A stretch of 64,000 nucleotides of DNA from Ailanthus altissimus (taxonomy: Eukaryota; Streptophyta; Magnoliopsida; Sapindales; Simaroubaceae), in NCBI GenBank assembly GCA_946807835.1, contig OX327712.1, positions 10,062,001 to 10,126,000 of the forward strand. Direction: 5' to 3'. This document shows positions 46,822 to 58,990 of this stretch, in pieces (the first letter of the stretch is position 1; each line of letters opens with the position of its first letter). Both the position numbers and the translations under genes were made by a program. The notes below the pieces were generated by a model. That model was not told the origin of the DNA, searched no databases, and worked only from the letters and a program-made list of their open reading frames with translations.

Positions 46822-47796
46822 TAAGGGTGGACAAAAAAGAAAATTAAAAACATGAACTAGTCCAAATCAAATCGTTAATTTGATTCAATTTTTGTACTTT
46901 AAAAAAAATCAATTTTTTATTATTAAAAAATTAAACGGTTCAGCTCAATTTCGATTCAGTTATGCATAAAACTGAAACCGAATCAAGAAAATCAATTATT
47001 AATTATTAATTTTAAAATACTAATATATAAAACAAAATGTATTTTAAATTTAAAACTAAACTAAACTCAGTTGGTAGAGGAAAACAATATCTATTTTAAA
47101 GTCTCTAGTTCGAATCAAAGAAATAGCATTTTTTATTATTAATATTTTAAATTTTAAATATAAAATATTTTCAATTTCAAAAAATAACTTTAGCTCTGTG
47201 GTTAGAGTGGAGGTAATGGGCTTATTAAAATTCCTGATTTGAATATGCAGCAAGTTGTTTTTTAATTATTATTAACATGTCCGTTTAAATATATAAAATA
47301 GAATGTATTTTATTTAGACTTTGCCTGAATTCAGTTGGTTGCGTGGATATAATATGGAAAGGAGATCATTGGTTCGATTTCTAAAAATTGTATGTTCTTG
47401 AATTTGTATTTTTTTTATTAATACTTTAAAATTTTAAATATAAAAATGGAATGTTAAAAGTTTTCCTTAGTTCAGTTTGATTTAATAGGCAAAGGAGATT
47501 AGAGGTTTGATTCCCAGAAATTGTGTGTTTTTGAATTTGTGTTTAAATATATAAAATAAAATGTATTCTTTATTATTATAATAAATAATGGAGGTTAATA
47601 GTTTGATTCTCAGAATTGTGTGTTCTCAAATTCTTTTTTTTAATTAATTAAAATCGAACTGAATTAAAAAAAAATTAATTGAATTTAATATAATTTTTAT
47701 TAAATTATTCGATTCTTTAATATGGGAGAACCAAAATAATACGGGCTTGTTCAATTTTGACAAAAATAAAACCAAATTAGCCTATGCCCATCTCTA
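46822..47796. mobile_element. hAT-like non-autonomous element with internal tRNA-like repeats
   Basis: A 975-bp unit flanked by an exact 8-bp duplication, ctcatatt (46814-46821, 47797-47804), the size typical of hAT insertions. Ends are TAAGGGTGGACA on the left and, on the minus strand, TAGAGATGGGCA on the right: short imperfect inverted repeats of the YARRG form. Sub-terminal blocks (46870-47000 and 47640-47760) contain AATCAAATCG / GATTCAATTT / TCGATTCAG words as in other plant hAT-type elements. It encodes no transposase. The middle holds an array of tRNA-like segments. Confidence 0.7.
47053..47660 (+). repeat. Array of about five tRNA-like segments
   Basis: Units start near 47060, 47175, 47325, 47470 and 47590. 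They carry an A-box-like word (CTCAGTTGGTAGAGG; CTGTGGTTAGAGTGG; TTCAGTTGGTTGCG; GTTCAGTTTGATTT) and, 35-50 bp later, a B-box-like word (AGTTCGAATC; GATTTGAATA; GGTTCGATTTC; GGTTTGATTCC; AGTTTGATTCT). Between units are AT-rich links repeating TTTAAATATATAAAAT-ATGTATT. No unit folds convincingly as a complete tRNA, so I call them tRNA-like or SINE-derived, not tRNA genes. Confidence 0.5.
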
Positions 47797-47804
47797 CTCA
47801 TATT

Positions 47805-48809
47805 ATTACATTATCTCACCTAATAAATTTGTAAATGCATTATATACAAAAGAATGAAGAAAAAAAGAAATAACTCCTTTAAAAATTATAAAAAAAACAA
47901 AGAACTCAACTTAAAAAAGAATTCAACAATTCAATATTCTTATTTTCAATTAAATTATTACACATGCAATTATTAGAATTATGCATTATAAAATTTGCTT
48001 ATACAAGATTTCTTTTTTCCATACTTTCTCATTAAGGTTTCGAGAAAGTCTTATATAGTTTTCTAACCATGTAATTTATGGAGCCATTTAATTATATATT
48101 ATTATTTAATAAATCAATCAATCATGAATGTTCATAAAATATATATATATATATATTTATATATAAGATTAAAAGTGGCATGATTTTATCAGATAGTCCT
48201 ACGAAAGCAACACTATAGAAAACATTCTCTAAGGCTTATTAGTGATTCTTGGTGTCAAATTTTTAATATGGAGTATTATCTTTATTCTATTGCTTAATTG
48301 GGAATTTTTTTTTATTTACATGCACCATTTTCTTTTTAAAAAATTATTATATTATAACATGCTTTTATTAGCAAATGTATTTGAAACTCTATTATGTAAG
48401 CATATGAGATAAGCCAGTGAAAATAGTACCCCAAGTAAAACTCTACAACAAATACTTGTGCTCTCATATTAACAAACCCAACAGCAGAGAAATGAAGCTC
48501 TCTTCCCATAGAAGCGAGCATAATACGAGTATATTTTGTGCTCCTCCAAAATCAAGCCTCACTTTTCTAATACACCCGAAAAATACATAATGATAAAGTA
48601 AGTTGAAACAAAAACATATTACAATGAAATAACTAGAAATAACTTAACATTAATATTGTATATTTATTACATTATTTGTAATTAAAAAAATAAAAGGAAA
48701 GAAAAATTATGAGTTATGTTGACTTAGCTAGAAAAATAAATTGAGTTACTTTATATTTTTTATTCTTTTGTATATACAAATTTATTGGATGAGAGAAAGC
48801 AATAGTGTA
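47805..48809. other. AT-rich interval without recognised gene
   Basis: I see no gene. It has a (TA)n tract at about 48139-48166 and many A/T runs. The minus-strand open frame at 48336-48521 has no recognisable motif. Confidence 0.4.
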
Positions 48810-49040
48810 AGAGAGAAAAAAAAAGGATAGAGTTGGCTAGGAAAGAATTAAGTTAAGAGAAAAAAAAATAATATTTTATAATTATAGTTGGATTCACTAA
48901 TTTTTTAAGTAATTTTTAAAAAATAAAATTAAAATTCCTCGTCAGATTAAACATTAACCGTTGAATAAGTGGTGATCTAATAATTATAAGTTTGTATCGA
49001 AAGTTGTATAAATAAAAAGTATCATATATCATATTTTTAT
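48810..49040 (-). mobile_element. MITE-like repeat, copy B (inverted relative to copy A)
   Basis: Reverse-complement partner of 46620-46790 as described for copy A. It lies just outside the Mutator-like element at 49095. Confidence 0.5.
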
Positions 49041-49879
49041 ATAATATATAGGGATAAAAATATTTAAATTTCTAAAATTTAATATAAATAATAATTTTCC
49101 TACCATAGTTTAAAATACACTCAAAAAGAGCCCCAACTATTATAACTAATAGCTCTTTGGACAGAATTTCATTAAAATGACTGTAATTACTTTGATACCT
49201 TGCGTTAAATATAAAGGTGCGTGGCTTTTAAATTTGAAATGGAAGGTGGATAATTATTGGATGCTACTATCCTTAATAAACTATTAAAACCCAAAAATAC
49301 CCTTAATGAATTTTCATAAGTGGACGTTATTGTCCTTGGAACTATCTAATGAAAACCCAAAAATACCTTTAATTTAATTATTCGTAGAATATGACCGTTG
49401 ATGATATCCAATAATCATATCTTGTCTTGACCTATAAAATGTAGATGATTTGCATAAGGGATAAAGACATTTGGCCAAAAACATCTGAGATCCAACCTTT
49501 CTTCTTCGCATGTGAGATTCAACTTCAAAAGTATTTCTTCTTCATATGTTTATGTTCATCAGCTTTTCTGGCCAACTTTAATTTGTTTTTTCTTATTTTC
49601 GTCCATCTATTTGTATGCCAACCTAGAGTTGGAATAACACGCCAAAGAATGTAAATAGAGAACTAATAAAATTTAAAAACAGATTTTGTTATTGTTATAT
49701 ACGAGCTCCAGTGATAATATCAAAGTCAAATGGCAAGTTTTTTTTTTTTCTTTTTTGGTTATGTCAGAATGTGATTTCAATACACTTTGATAACTAGATC
49801 ATGAAGAAGTTAATCAAAAAATCACACAAATAATTTTAACAAATTAGGTTAATGGTGGACTGATAAGCTTTAAAAATCA

Positions 49880-50165
49880 AATTTGTGCCTACAATTTGAA
49901 GGCATTTATTGGCACATCACAATCAAGTGAAAATCTTAACAATTTGTATTTTGAATGTGTTAAGAAAAAATGTAAATTTTATAGGTTTTAGAAGCCTTCA
50001 CCAGATGAGTTTAGATCAAATGCATTGCCATATAGTAATCCGGAATTGTACAAGGATCAAATTGTATCCATATATGTTTTTATTGGATGTGAAAATGAAG
50101 ATGAGATTATGCCATGTAATGTTACTGGACATGTGAAGCATGAAGAGATCAAAAATTTAAATAAA
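49880..50165 (+). other. Unidentified coding-like fragment inside the MULE
   Basis: In one plus frame the sequence reads without stops through NNLYFECVKKKCKFYRF, a stop, then PSPDEFRSNALPYSNPELYKD and GCENEDEIMPCNVTGHVK. The start loosely recalls a GRF-type zinc finger (C-x4-C-x-F-x-F). It does not look like MuDR transposase and could be a captured host fragment. I cannot name it. Confidence 0.25.
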
Positions 50166-50929
50166 TAAAAAATAGCTATAAAACCCTATGTCACCATCTG
50201 TACTTTCTAGTAGGTTTCTATTTTGGATATGTCATAAGGGCTCCCAATATGCATTATAAAATAAAATAATGAATATGAAATGTAACCATGAATTGTGAAA
50301 TATATTCTACCATTATAAATGAAACGTTTGAATCTATTCGATTAGTACATAACAATGCAGTTTAATATAACAAAATATCATGGCATTCAAATATTTCAGC
50401 AAAGATAGTGATCACTTCATAATCCAAAATGCTAAACTAAATAAACAGCTAATATAAAATCCATTTTAATATAACAAACTATCATAATCTTCATTGTGGT
50501 TGCTGGCTTGCAGATGATTAGTGTTGGTGGCTAGAAGAAGGCATATTAGGTCTCAATGTCGAGCGTAAAAGCTGAGCATGCCTTCGAGACATATCCCTCC
50601 TAATTGGTTGTCTATTCTCTGATGAAGAGTCTCTTCTCGAATAGATTGCTACATTATTAATGAATAAATTGTCATTTGAAATAGTTTAGTCATTTAAGAA
50701 CAAGAAATTGAAAAGTTATTCACTTGAGGATTGTGTGTTTGTGTTAAAAGATGCAACTTGTATAATAATGTCAAAATTTTAAGGTTGCATAACATTGCCA
50801 ACAACAGATGCACCACCATCCACAGACAACTACAAAATAAAGTAAAGCATATTTATCTATTCAAATTAGTGTAATAGAAAGGATATTTATAAAAATTAAT
50901 TCAACTTACAACATACCAAATTATTGTTG

Positions 50930-51890
50930 GGTGTAGTTTTACAAGATCTTTTATTGTGGCCAAATATTTGACATTTGAACATCTGACAGAGTAAGCTTGC
51001 TTGTTACCTTATCAAATTCGAAGCCTTTTCTTATGCAATAATTTTTCATTGTAACTCTAAACTCAACAACGGATGGAAATTCCTTCTTAATGTACAATAC
51101 TACCTCTTCATCAGTTTGATGATCTGTGTAGTCTCTTCCAAATGATTGAGCAAATTGTTTGGCTGGTTCATCATCATCAAAATCAGTAAGTCTCTCTCCT
51201 TTATCTTCAAAGCCATAGTTGGACAAAATATCCTCATTTGAGCTAAATAAGCCATTGTCCCCATCAACTGAAGGTCCAATTATATCCTCATCATCAGTTG
51301 TCTCATCATTTGTATCATCATAATCAGCTGCCTCATCATTTGTATCCTTATTATTATCTTCTTTATAATCCATATCCTCATCATCAACCCAGAAAGCCTC
51401 CTTAAATCAAAAATAATTTGGGTTTGGGTTTGTTATTCTTTCTTTAAGAATAGATATTAAGGTGTTTAGTGTTGTTGACATTTATGAATTGTGTGTTAAG
51501 TTGTTTTTGTGAGCTATTTTGTTCAACCTGAGACTAAAAATTATGCAAAGAATTTTGTGATGCTTGATCAACTTATAATTAGGGCTCAAGTTCCATAAAA
51601 TTGACATCTACATTTTGGGCTGGGGCAAGCTCCACTTTTTGAGCTAAGGTAGGTTTCTGAATTTTTCCTAAGCTTAAGGCATTTTTTTCATTGCCCACCC
51701 TTGCATTGTCAACATCAGTGGTGGATTGATCTACTCTATTGACATTTACTTCATCATCGTTTTTCAAATCATCAAGCAGTTTCTTTTTTAGTTTGGATCC
51801 ACTTGAGTTGGAGTTTTGAATATCTTTAGACTTTAAAACTCTAACAAATGGTGTCATCATATATAGAGGCAATACTTCAACATCAACCAT
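50930..51890 (-). pseudogene. MuDR-type transposase, N-terminal region joined to zinc knuckle
   Basis: The open stretch 51890-51579 begins MVDVEVLPLY, like the N-terminal part of plant MURA-type proteins; the open stretch 51373-50951 is acidic and ends in FPSVVEFRVTMKNYCIRKGFEFDKV, the MuDR N-terminal DNA-binding region. Immediately after, in another frame, comes MFKCQIFGHNKRSCKTTP (about 50988-50935), the CCHC zinc knuckle normally at the far C-terminus. The whole catalytic DDE and SWIM middle is therefore missing. The two open pieces are themselves separated by about 200 bp with stops. It cannot act as a transposase. Confidence 0.7.
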
Positions 51891-53148
51891 TATTTGGTAC
51901 CACTCCTTTTATAGACATTCCTCAATTAAATTAACCAATTTCTTTTTTTTAATTAACATTAGCTTCCCTGTCTAAGGTATCCACACGATCATCTTGAATT
52001 TCTCCCAAGGTAGTTGTGGTCTAAAAAAAAACTTGCCACAATTAACACTTTCAATTGCTACAACATACAATGTAAGGTCATATAACGGAAACATTAATCA
52101 AAACCTATAATGCTTAAAGTGATTACCACACCATCCCATTTTCAAAAAATGGCTATCTACACAAATTACAATGCAAAATAATGAATCTCATAGAATTAGA
52201 TAAGAATTGGTAATCTCAATTCCATAAATCTACAACATAAATGGCGAATCTGGAACATATTACGAATCCTTAAAATAAATGTTCATTTATTTTTTCTGCT
52301 CAAACCCTAAAATTGGTATATCTTTAATAATATTAATGATAAAACACAAAAACACATTACAAGGCAAATATTAAGCCATCGATATAAAATGTATCAAAAA
52401 ATTTATTTGATTTAACAAGCCCCATAAACTAACCTAATAATTGAGAACCCATAACGAATACAAAACATCACATCCCATTAATGAACTCATCATATTAAAA
52501 TAATGACAATAAATTCTTAATAATATCCTAGTAATATTTTTTTTTCAACAAAAGTTTTAAAAAAAAATGGTTTTTTTCTTTCCTGTAAAAAACAATTGGG
52601 GTTTCATTCAACATCAAATGAGTTTGCCCTTACCTCTTTAAAGTCTTCTTTTAGATTGTCATCAATTTTCAACAACCACCATCCAATTTTAGTCTTTTAA
52701 CATAGTTAAGTTTTCTCTGTCAAGCTACATTTTTGTTTACTTTAATGGAAGATGATGAGTTTGCTTAAGGCAAATGTGTTCTGCACACTAAAATGAGATT
52801 GACGATCATTACCTACCACGTGGTCAATTTGTTATTTCGTCTTTAATTTACCGCAGACTTGTCATTTCAAATTAGGGATATATATCTCGGCAAGTTACCA
52901 CTTTGCCCTTATCTTCATTCAATGGGCCATCACTTTAGAGTCTTTTTGGGTGCATTTTAAACATGGATGGAAACTGTCATTTATGTCAAATATGTGGCAT
53001 AAATTATGAGCATCTAAATATGTGGCAAGATTTTATATTACATCATAAATTATGTTGAAGTTGAAAATTAACTAGATAATGTCAAGTTGCAGCACTACTT
53101 ACCATATATGAGTTATCTAGTCCATTAGATAATATATATATATATATA

Positions 53149-53752
53149 TATTATTTATATTTAAGAGTATATTTTAAATAAATTAGTGTAAACTTAAATG
53201 TTAAAGTAGAGAGAAAGAGCTGAGAAGAGAAAGATAGTTGAACGAGAAACGCCTAAGCCGTAAGAGGCTTGGCAAAGACTGAGGCACCATGGTGCTCCAG
53301 TCTTTGGACGGCACTAACCCTAGACACCATGACACTAGCCCCTGGGGCCAGTGCCCATTATAGCCGTTAGGCGCCGTGGTGGCCAGAGTTAGAAAAGTCA
53401 CTCTCTAAAGTGTTGTATTTTTCTAGAGAGACACAACTCTATAAATACTGCAGGCATATTTGAATTGAACAATTAACTTCTCTTCTTATCTTTGATTCTT
53501 ATTTTCTCTTTTATCAACCACTTCAAAACAAATACTTGTATAAAGAAAGTATATTTGGTGTGAACCTTTATACTTTCTAATAAGTCATTTAATCCTAAAA
53601 TTATCCTACCTCTAACCTAAGTGCACCATTGATTATTATCAATAGTGGGGGTAGAAATAGTTTAATGACAGTGTTAAACACGCCTTGACTTCACATTTTT
53701 ATTGTTTTGTATCCTTGTATCATTTCTCTCATACAACATACATTTACCAATA
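53149..53752 (+). mobile_element. 5' LTR of copia element 4
   Basis: It aligns with 59608-60264 from TTAAGAGTATATTTTAAATA through CATACATTTACCAATA. A TATA-like CTATAAATACTGCAGGCA (53442-53459) is shared with the 3' LTR (59950-59966). It carries a GC-rich patch at 53270-53400. It lacks about 50 bp that the 3' LTR has. Confidence 0.8.
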
Positions 53753-53777
53753 ATCTTCAACTAATTCTAAACACAAC

Positions 53778-56020
53778 ATGGATACTATAAGTGATTCATT
53801 GTTGTTGGCTATTGCCAAATCATTTTCAGAGGCAACAAAAATCCTATCTTTTGATAGGAAGCATTTTAAGAGATGGCAAAATCGGGTGTTCGATACTCTT
53901 GATGTCATGGGTCTAGCCAAATTTCTTACAACTCTTTCTTCTGAGGCTACTGTAGAAAATTACAAAGAGCAGTTCTCCAAATGGAGCAAGGCAAATAAGG
54001 TATGTCGTAACACAATATTACACACATTATCTAATGATTGTATGATGTATATTTCATATACAAAGATGCACATGAATTATGGGCACAACTTAAGAAAAAG
54101 TATATAATAAAATATGTTAGTGCGCAAAAGTATATTGTAACAAATTTTTTAAATTTCAAAATATCTGATAAAAAAGAGGTCACTACACAAATTCATGGTT
54201 TTCATCTATTACTAAATGACTTGAAAAATGAAAATATAGTTCTCCTTGAACTTTTTATAGTTAATTGCTTAATTGAAAAGTTGCCTAAATTCTATAAGGA
54301 TTACAAAAAAAAGCAACAAACATAAAAGGAATAATTTGACTTTTGAAGATTTTATAGTGTACATTAGAATAGATGAAAAGAATTGCTAAAGAGAGAACTT
54401 AGAAAAGGCTAAAGAATTAGTTTCTAAAGCAAATTAGAGAAGGTGATAATCATAATAGAAAACATTAAGATTCCACAAGCAACATGATGAACACTTGAAA
54501 TTACACATTCAATAAGGGTTTTACATAATTGTTTTGTATTGTCAATGTCTTTAACCCCCCCTAACTTAAGTATATTTATAATATTATACCTAATTAGCTT
54601 TTAACTATTTTGTGGAAGGTTCAGTAAAATGGGCATAACTTTTTACCTAAGGATATAATTGGAGTGATTGTTGATCTTGTGAAGAGATGACTTAATGAGC
54701 TAACATATTGTATTTCATAAGGCATTTGAAATTCAAGCGTTTAGATGGTTAAAATGGCCTAGAACAGAACTTATCTACAATACATGTCTAATCTAAATAG
54801 TCATTAGTATTTAGCTCATAACTATAGAAATACATATCTAATACGTATGATACAACTCAATTTGAAAAGAAAAAGTCCTATCTTCAACTTTGATGTTTTG
54901 GATGACAGCTAAATTAGACCATATCAATTCTAAATTGGACAATCAAATCGGTGCATTAATGATAATCAATGTAAATTATTTGCCACTATTCTTGACTTTT
55001 ATCATCCAAGTGTTCTCTCTTCATTTGTCTCAATTTATCTATGTTTTTCTATAAATAGGTAGTATATGTATGCCTAAAGGATGTAATTAGAGAACTATAT
55101 TTTAGTTTAGAATACTTATCTTTTGTATTATTTCTTTGTAGTATTGTTTCTCTTGTTTACTATTCTAAAGTCGTATTATCTCTTCTTTCATCTCTTTTCT
55201 TTTTTTTTTTTAGTTTTGTTATGTCCAAGTAATTTTTTTTATGCTAAGGTGAAAGGGTGAAAGGGTGAAACTCTTGGTAAGGTAATAAGATATACTTAAC
55301 TCTTATTCATGAATTTAATATTTCATTCTTCAGTTATACAAATTTATATATGATATATTTATTTTATTTGTAATATTAATACCATTTCTTCTAAAGTGGT
55401 GTATCTTGATTTATTATAGACAATTTCTATAGTTGGCACAATAAATTCTTGAAACCATTTACAAGATTTGGCGTATATACCCTTTTTTGTAAAGTATGAG
55501 TCTTAATTTATTGTAGACAAATATAAAGATTGGCATAATAAATACTTGAATCCATTTATAAGATTTGGTATATAATAATCGAAAGAAATAATACTAGTTA
55601 ATATATAAATGATGATGAAATTTAATTGTTATATCTTCCGGTTGGAATCTCCTTCGTGTGTGGATTCTAATTGAGTTACAAAAAGAGTTTAATATATTCA
55701 TATTTCATATGCCAAGAGTGAATTCCCATAACCTTAACTTTTATTTTAAGTGGTTAATTGAATTATTATTTGTAAACATCTTATACTTCTTTAATTATCT
55801 TTAAAGTATTTATAATTTGTAGTTTTAATTCTATTTTTCTGTGGATCGACCCCGTTCTCACCGGGTTATTTATTATTTTGATAATCCTGCACTTGAGAAT
55901 AAACTCTTATATTCTGGAGGTGTCACAACACTTAAAAAATAAAATCTCATTCAAGAAAAAAAAGTAAGTGTTATGCTTAAAGAAATGGTGGTCATTTTTC
56001 TTATCAATTTAAGCATAAGA
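53778..56020 (+). pseudogene. Copia element 4 gag, frameshifted and split by SL6
   Basis: From the ATG at 53778 the reading contains RKHFKRWQNRVFDTLDVMGL and KANKVCRNTILHTLSND, typical of plant copia gag (UBN2-like). It shifts frame near 54060 and continues with AHELWAQLKKKY, NFKISDKKEV and CLIEKLPKFYKDYKK, then NNLTFEDFIVYIRIDEKN and KAKELVSKAN up to the SL6 border at 54484. After SL6 the decayed zinc knuckle (KCYA, stop, RNGGHFSYQFKH) lies at 55964-56020. The frame resumes across the insertion once the duplicated caaca is removed. Confidence 0.8.
54485..55925 (+). mobile_element. Gypsy-type solo LTR SL6 in copia 4 gag
   Basis: It starts TGATGAACACTTG and ends GGAGGTGTCA; exact TSD caaca (54480-54484, 55926-55930). 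Highly similar to SL5 throughout, including GGATCGACCCCGTTCTCACC near 55842 and CCTGCACTTGAG near 55886. Length is 1441 bp. No coding region. Confidence 0.9.
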
Positions 56021-58990
56021 ACAAGAAAGTAAACAATAAAACTCCCAAGACCAATTTGGTTAAGGGAGAAGATGTTATTGCTGTAGTGGTTGTTTCACAT
56101 GTGAACATGGTGACAAGTGGCAACAAAGAGTGGGTGATTGACTCTGGAGAAATAAGACATATATGTGGAGACAAGAGTGCATTTCAGGAGTATGTTCATA
56201 TGAAAGATGGAGATAAGCAAGTACATCTTGGTGATTCTTATTATACACTAGTGGTAGGGAAAGAAAAAGTTCTCCTTAAACTTACTTCTAAAAGACTCTT
56301 ATGTTGAATAATGTTCTCTATGTTCCTAATATTATATACAATCTTGCTTTTGTGTTTATGTTAGGGAAAGAAAATGTAAAAGTCTTCTTTGAATGGGCCA
56401 AAGTTGTAATGACCAACGATGGACATTCATTAAGAAAAATATATTCTTCCAATGAATTATTCAAACTCATTGTACTTGATGTTCCAATGAATAAAGATAT
56501 TTTTTCTACTTATATTGTTGAGTATTTCAATTTATGGCATGATGGACTAGGTCATTTGAATTATCTTTATTTTAAAAAGATGAAAAGAGTTGGTTTACTA
56601 TCTAATATAAATTTAGATTAAATACATCAATGTGACGTATGTGTGGAGGAAAAGTCCATTAAGAAAAGTTATAAACCTATAACTCTTAGAAAAACTAAAT
56701 TGCTTGGTTTGATTCATTATGACTTAGGTGATTTTAAAAATATCATTACTAGAGGGGAAAAAGACTTTACATAACCTTTCTTGATAATTTCTCAAAATAT
56801 ACTAAGGTATATTTATTAAGAAATAAATATGAGTAATATGATAAGTTTCTAATCTACAAACAAAAAGTTGAAAATCAACTTGGTGAAAAAATTAAAAGAT
56901 TAAAAACTAATAGAGGAGGAGAGTATGTGTCTAACTTGTTTAGTTCTTATTGTGATGACAATAAAATTATACATGAAGTTACACCACTATATCACCTTAA
57001 TTTAATGGGATGGCTGAAAGGAAAAATAGAATTTTGAAAGAAATGATGAACTGTTTGTTGATTAATTTTGAAGCACCTGTGAATTTATAAGGGGGGAACG
57101 ATATTAACTGCTTGTCATATACAAAATAGAATTTTCGATAAGAAAATGAGAATTACACCATATGAGTTATAAAAAGGTTATGCTCATAATCTTTATACCA
57201 CAAAGTATGGGGGTGTCTTGCAAAGGTTCTTATTCTCGATCCTAAAATGAAAAGGATGGGACCCAAGATAATTAATTGTATGTTCATAGGTTATACCCAG
57301 AATAGTGTTGCATATAAATTCTTGGTATTATAGGATACCATGAAGTTGTTTGATACAAAAAAATATATATAATATAATCTAAAAATACAGAGTTCTTTAA
57401 GTTTATCTTTCATAAAAAAATAATATATATAAAACTATGACTCATATAAAGGTTAATGCAGACCTTTTGAAAGCTTTAACAATGAACTTAAAAGAAGCAA
57501 AAAAATTAGGAAGACTGCTAGATTTGGTAATAATTTCTGTATTTTTCTTATAGAATAAGACCCTAAGACTTTTAATAAGGCTATGACTTCTCATAATGCT
57601 CCTTTATAGAAGGAGAAAATAAATGATGAAATTAACTTTATAATGAGTAATTAGGTATATAAATTAGTTAATTTATCTCCGGGTTCCAAGCCCATTGGTT
57701 ATAAATGGATCTTCAAAAAGAAAATGAGGGATGATGGAACTATTGAGATGTATAAGGCAAGATTGGTTGCCAAAGGGTTCACTAAAAAGAAAGACTTAGA
57801 TTACTTTGATACTTATGCTCTTGTAAATAAAATTATATCCATTAGAATTTTAATTGCATTGGCTGCAATGTATAATTTTTCATACACCAAATAGATGTAA
57901 ATACCGCTTTTCTAAATGGTGATTTAGAAGAGAAAATTTACATGGAACAACTGGAAGGTTGTATTGATATTGGTACAGAGCATAAAGTATATAAGTTGGT
58001 CAAGTCTTTGTATGGCTTGAAACAAGCACCAAAACAGTGGCATAAAAAGTTTGACAATACTCTAGTATCAAATGGTTTATGATAACTGATTCCAATAAGT
58101 ATGTGTACTATAAAATATTTGATACCAATAGATATTATAATATGTCTATATATTGATGATATTCTTATATTCAGTCCTAGTATTGAAGTGATTGTTGAGA
58201 TTAAGAGATTTTTATTAAATGTATTTTATATGAAAGATGTAGGAGAAGTTGATGTAATACTTAAGGTAAAGATTATGAGAACATCTAATAGTCTCACTTT
58301 ATCACAAAAGAACTATATAGAGAAGTTTCTTGAAAGGTTTAAGTACATAGCATATAAATCAGTGGCAATACCTTATGATGTTAGTGTTAAACTTCGAAAG
58401 AATGTAGAACATAGTGATAATCAGAACCGTTGTGCCCAAATCATTGGTAGTCTTATGTATTTGACGAATACTACTAGGCTTGATATAGCATATGTTGAAA
58501 AGAGATTGAGTAGGTATACTCAAAATCTAAGAAAAGAGCATTTGAGTGCCTTAGATAGAGTTACAAATATTTGATAGGCACTAAAACTTATGCACTTTCA
58601 TATGGTAGATCACAACTTGTGATTGAAGGTTATTGTGATGCTAATTGAATATCTGAATTCAATGAGGTTAAGTCTACTAGTGAATATATCTTCACTTTAG
58701 ATAGAGGAGTTATACGTTGAAAATCCACTAAACAGACTTATATAGCATGATCTACCATGGAATCGGAATTGTTAGCCTTAAAAAGTCTTATTCTGAGGCG
58801 GAGTAGTCAATGACACTCATATGTGATCTTTCCATTAGTACTCACCTTCCTACTATAATGGAAAAAGTAGACATATCCATCTACGACATGGCATCATTAA
58901 GCAGCTACTAGAATTTAGGGTGGTGAGCCTAGATTATGTGAGGTTAAAGAGAAACTTGGTCAATCCTCTGACAAAGCCACTAAATAAGAG
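56021..58990 (+). pseudogene. Copia element 4 pol remnant
   Basis: In order: aspartic protease segment WVIDSGEIRHICGDKSAF (56130-56184); pre-integrase LWHDGLGHLNYLYFKKM (about 56530-56583) and QCDVCVEEKS (about 56630); integrase HYDLGDFKNI (about 56720), a DNFSKYTKVYLLRNKYE-like stretch (about 56785) and LKTNRGGEYVSNLF (about 56900); reverse transcriptase YKWIFKKKMRDDGTIE (about 57700), LVAKGF (57763), LYGLKQAPKQWHKKF (about 58010) and YIDDILIFS (about 58150); RNase H SLMYLTNTTRLDIAYV (about 58450), then GYCDANW (about 58630). The longest intact stretch is 58101-58574. Stops and shifts occur about every few hundred bases. Confidence 0.85.

Larger units (their letters stand above)
49095..52975. 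mobile_element. Mutator-like element (MULE), internally deleted
   Basis: Terminal inverted repeats: left (plus) TTTTCCTACCATAGTTTAAAA then TACACTCAAAAAGA, and right (minus) AGTTTCCATCCATGTTTAAAA then TGCACCCAAAAAGA, which align closely over 35-40 bp and then weaken. The interior carries MuDR-type transposase remnants on the minus strand (50930-51890). A clear 9-bp TSD was not found, so ends are good to a few bases only. The left interior (49440-50470) is not transposase-like. Confidence 0.6.

Noticed and set aside
47053..47660. Functional tRNA genes
   Set aside because: A- and B-box-like words are present but acceptor stems and full cloverleafs are not evident, and the copies diverge strongly.
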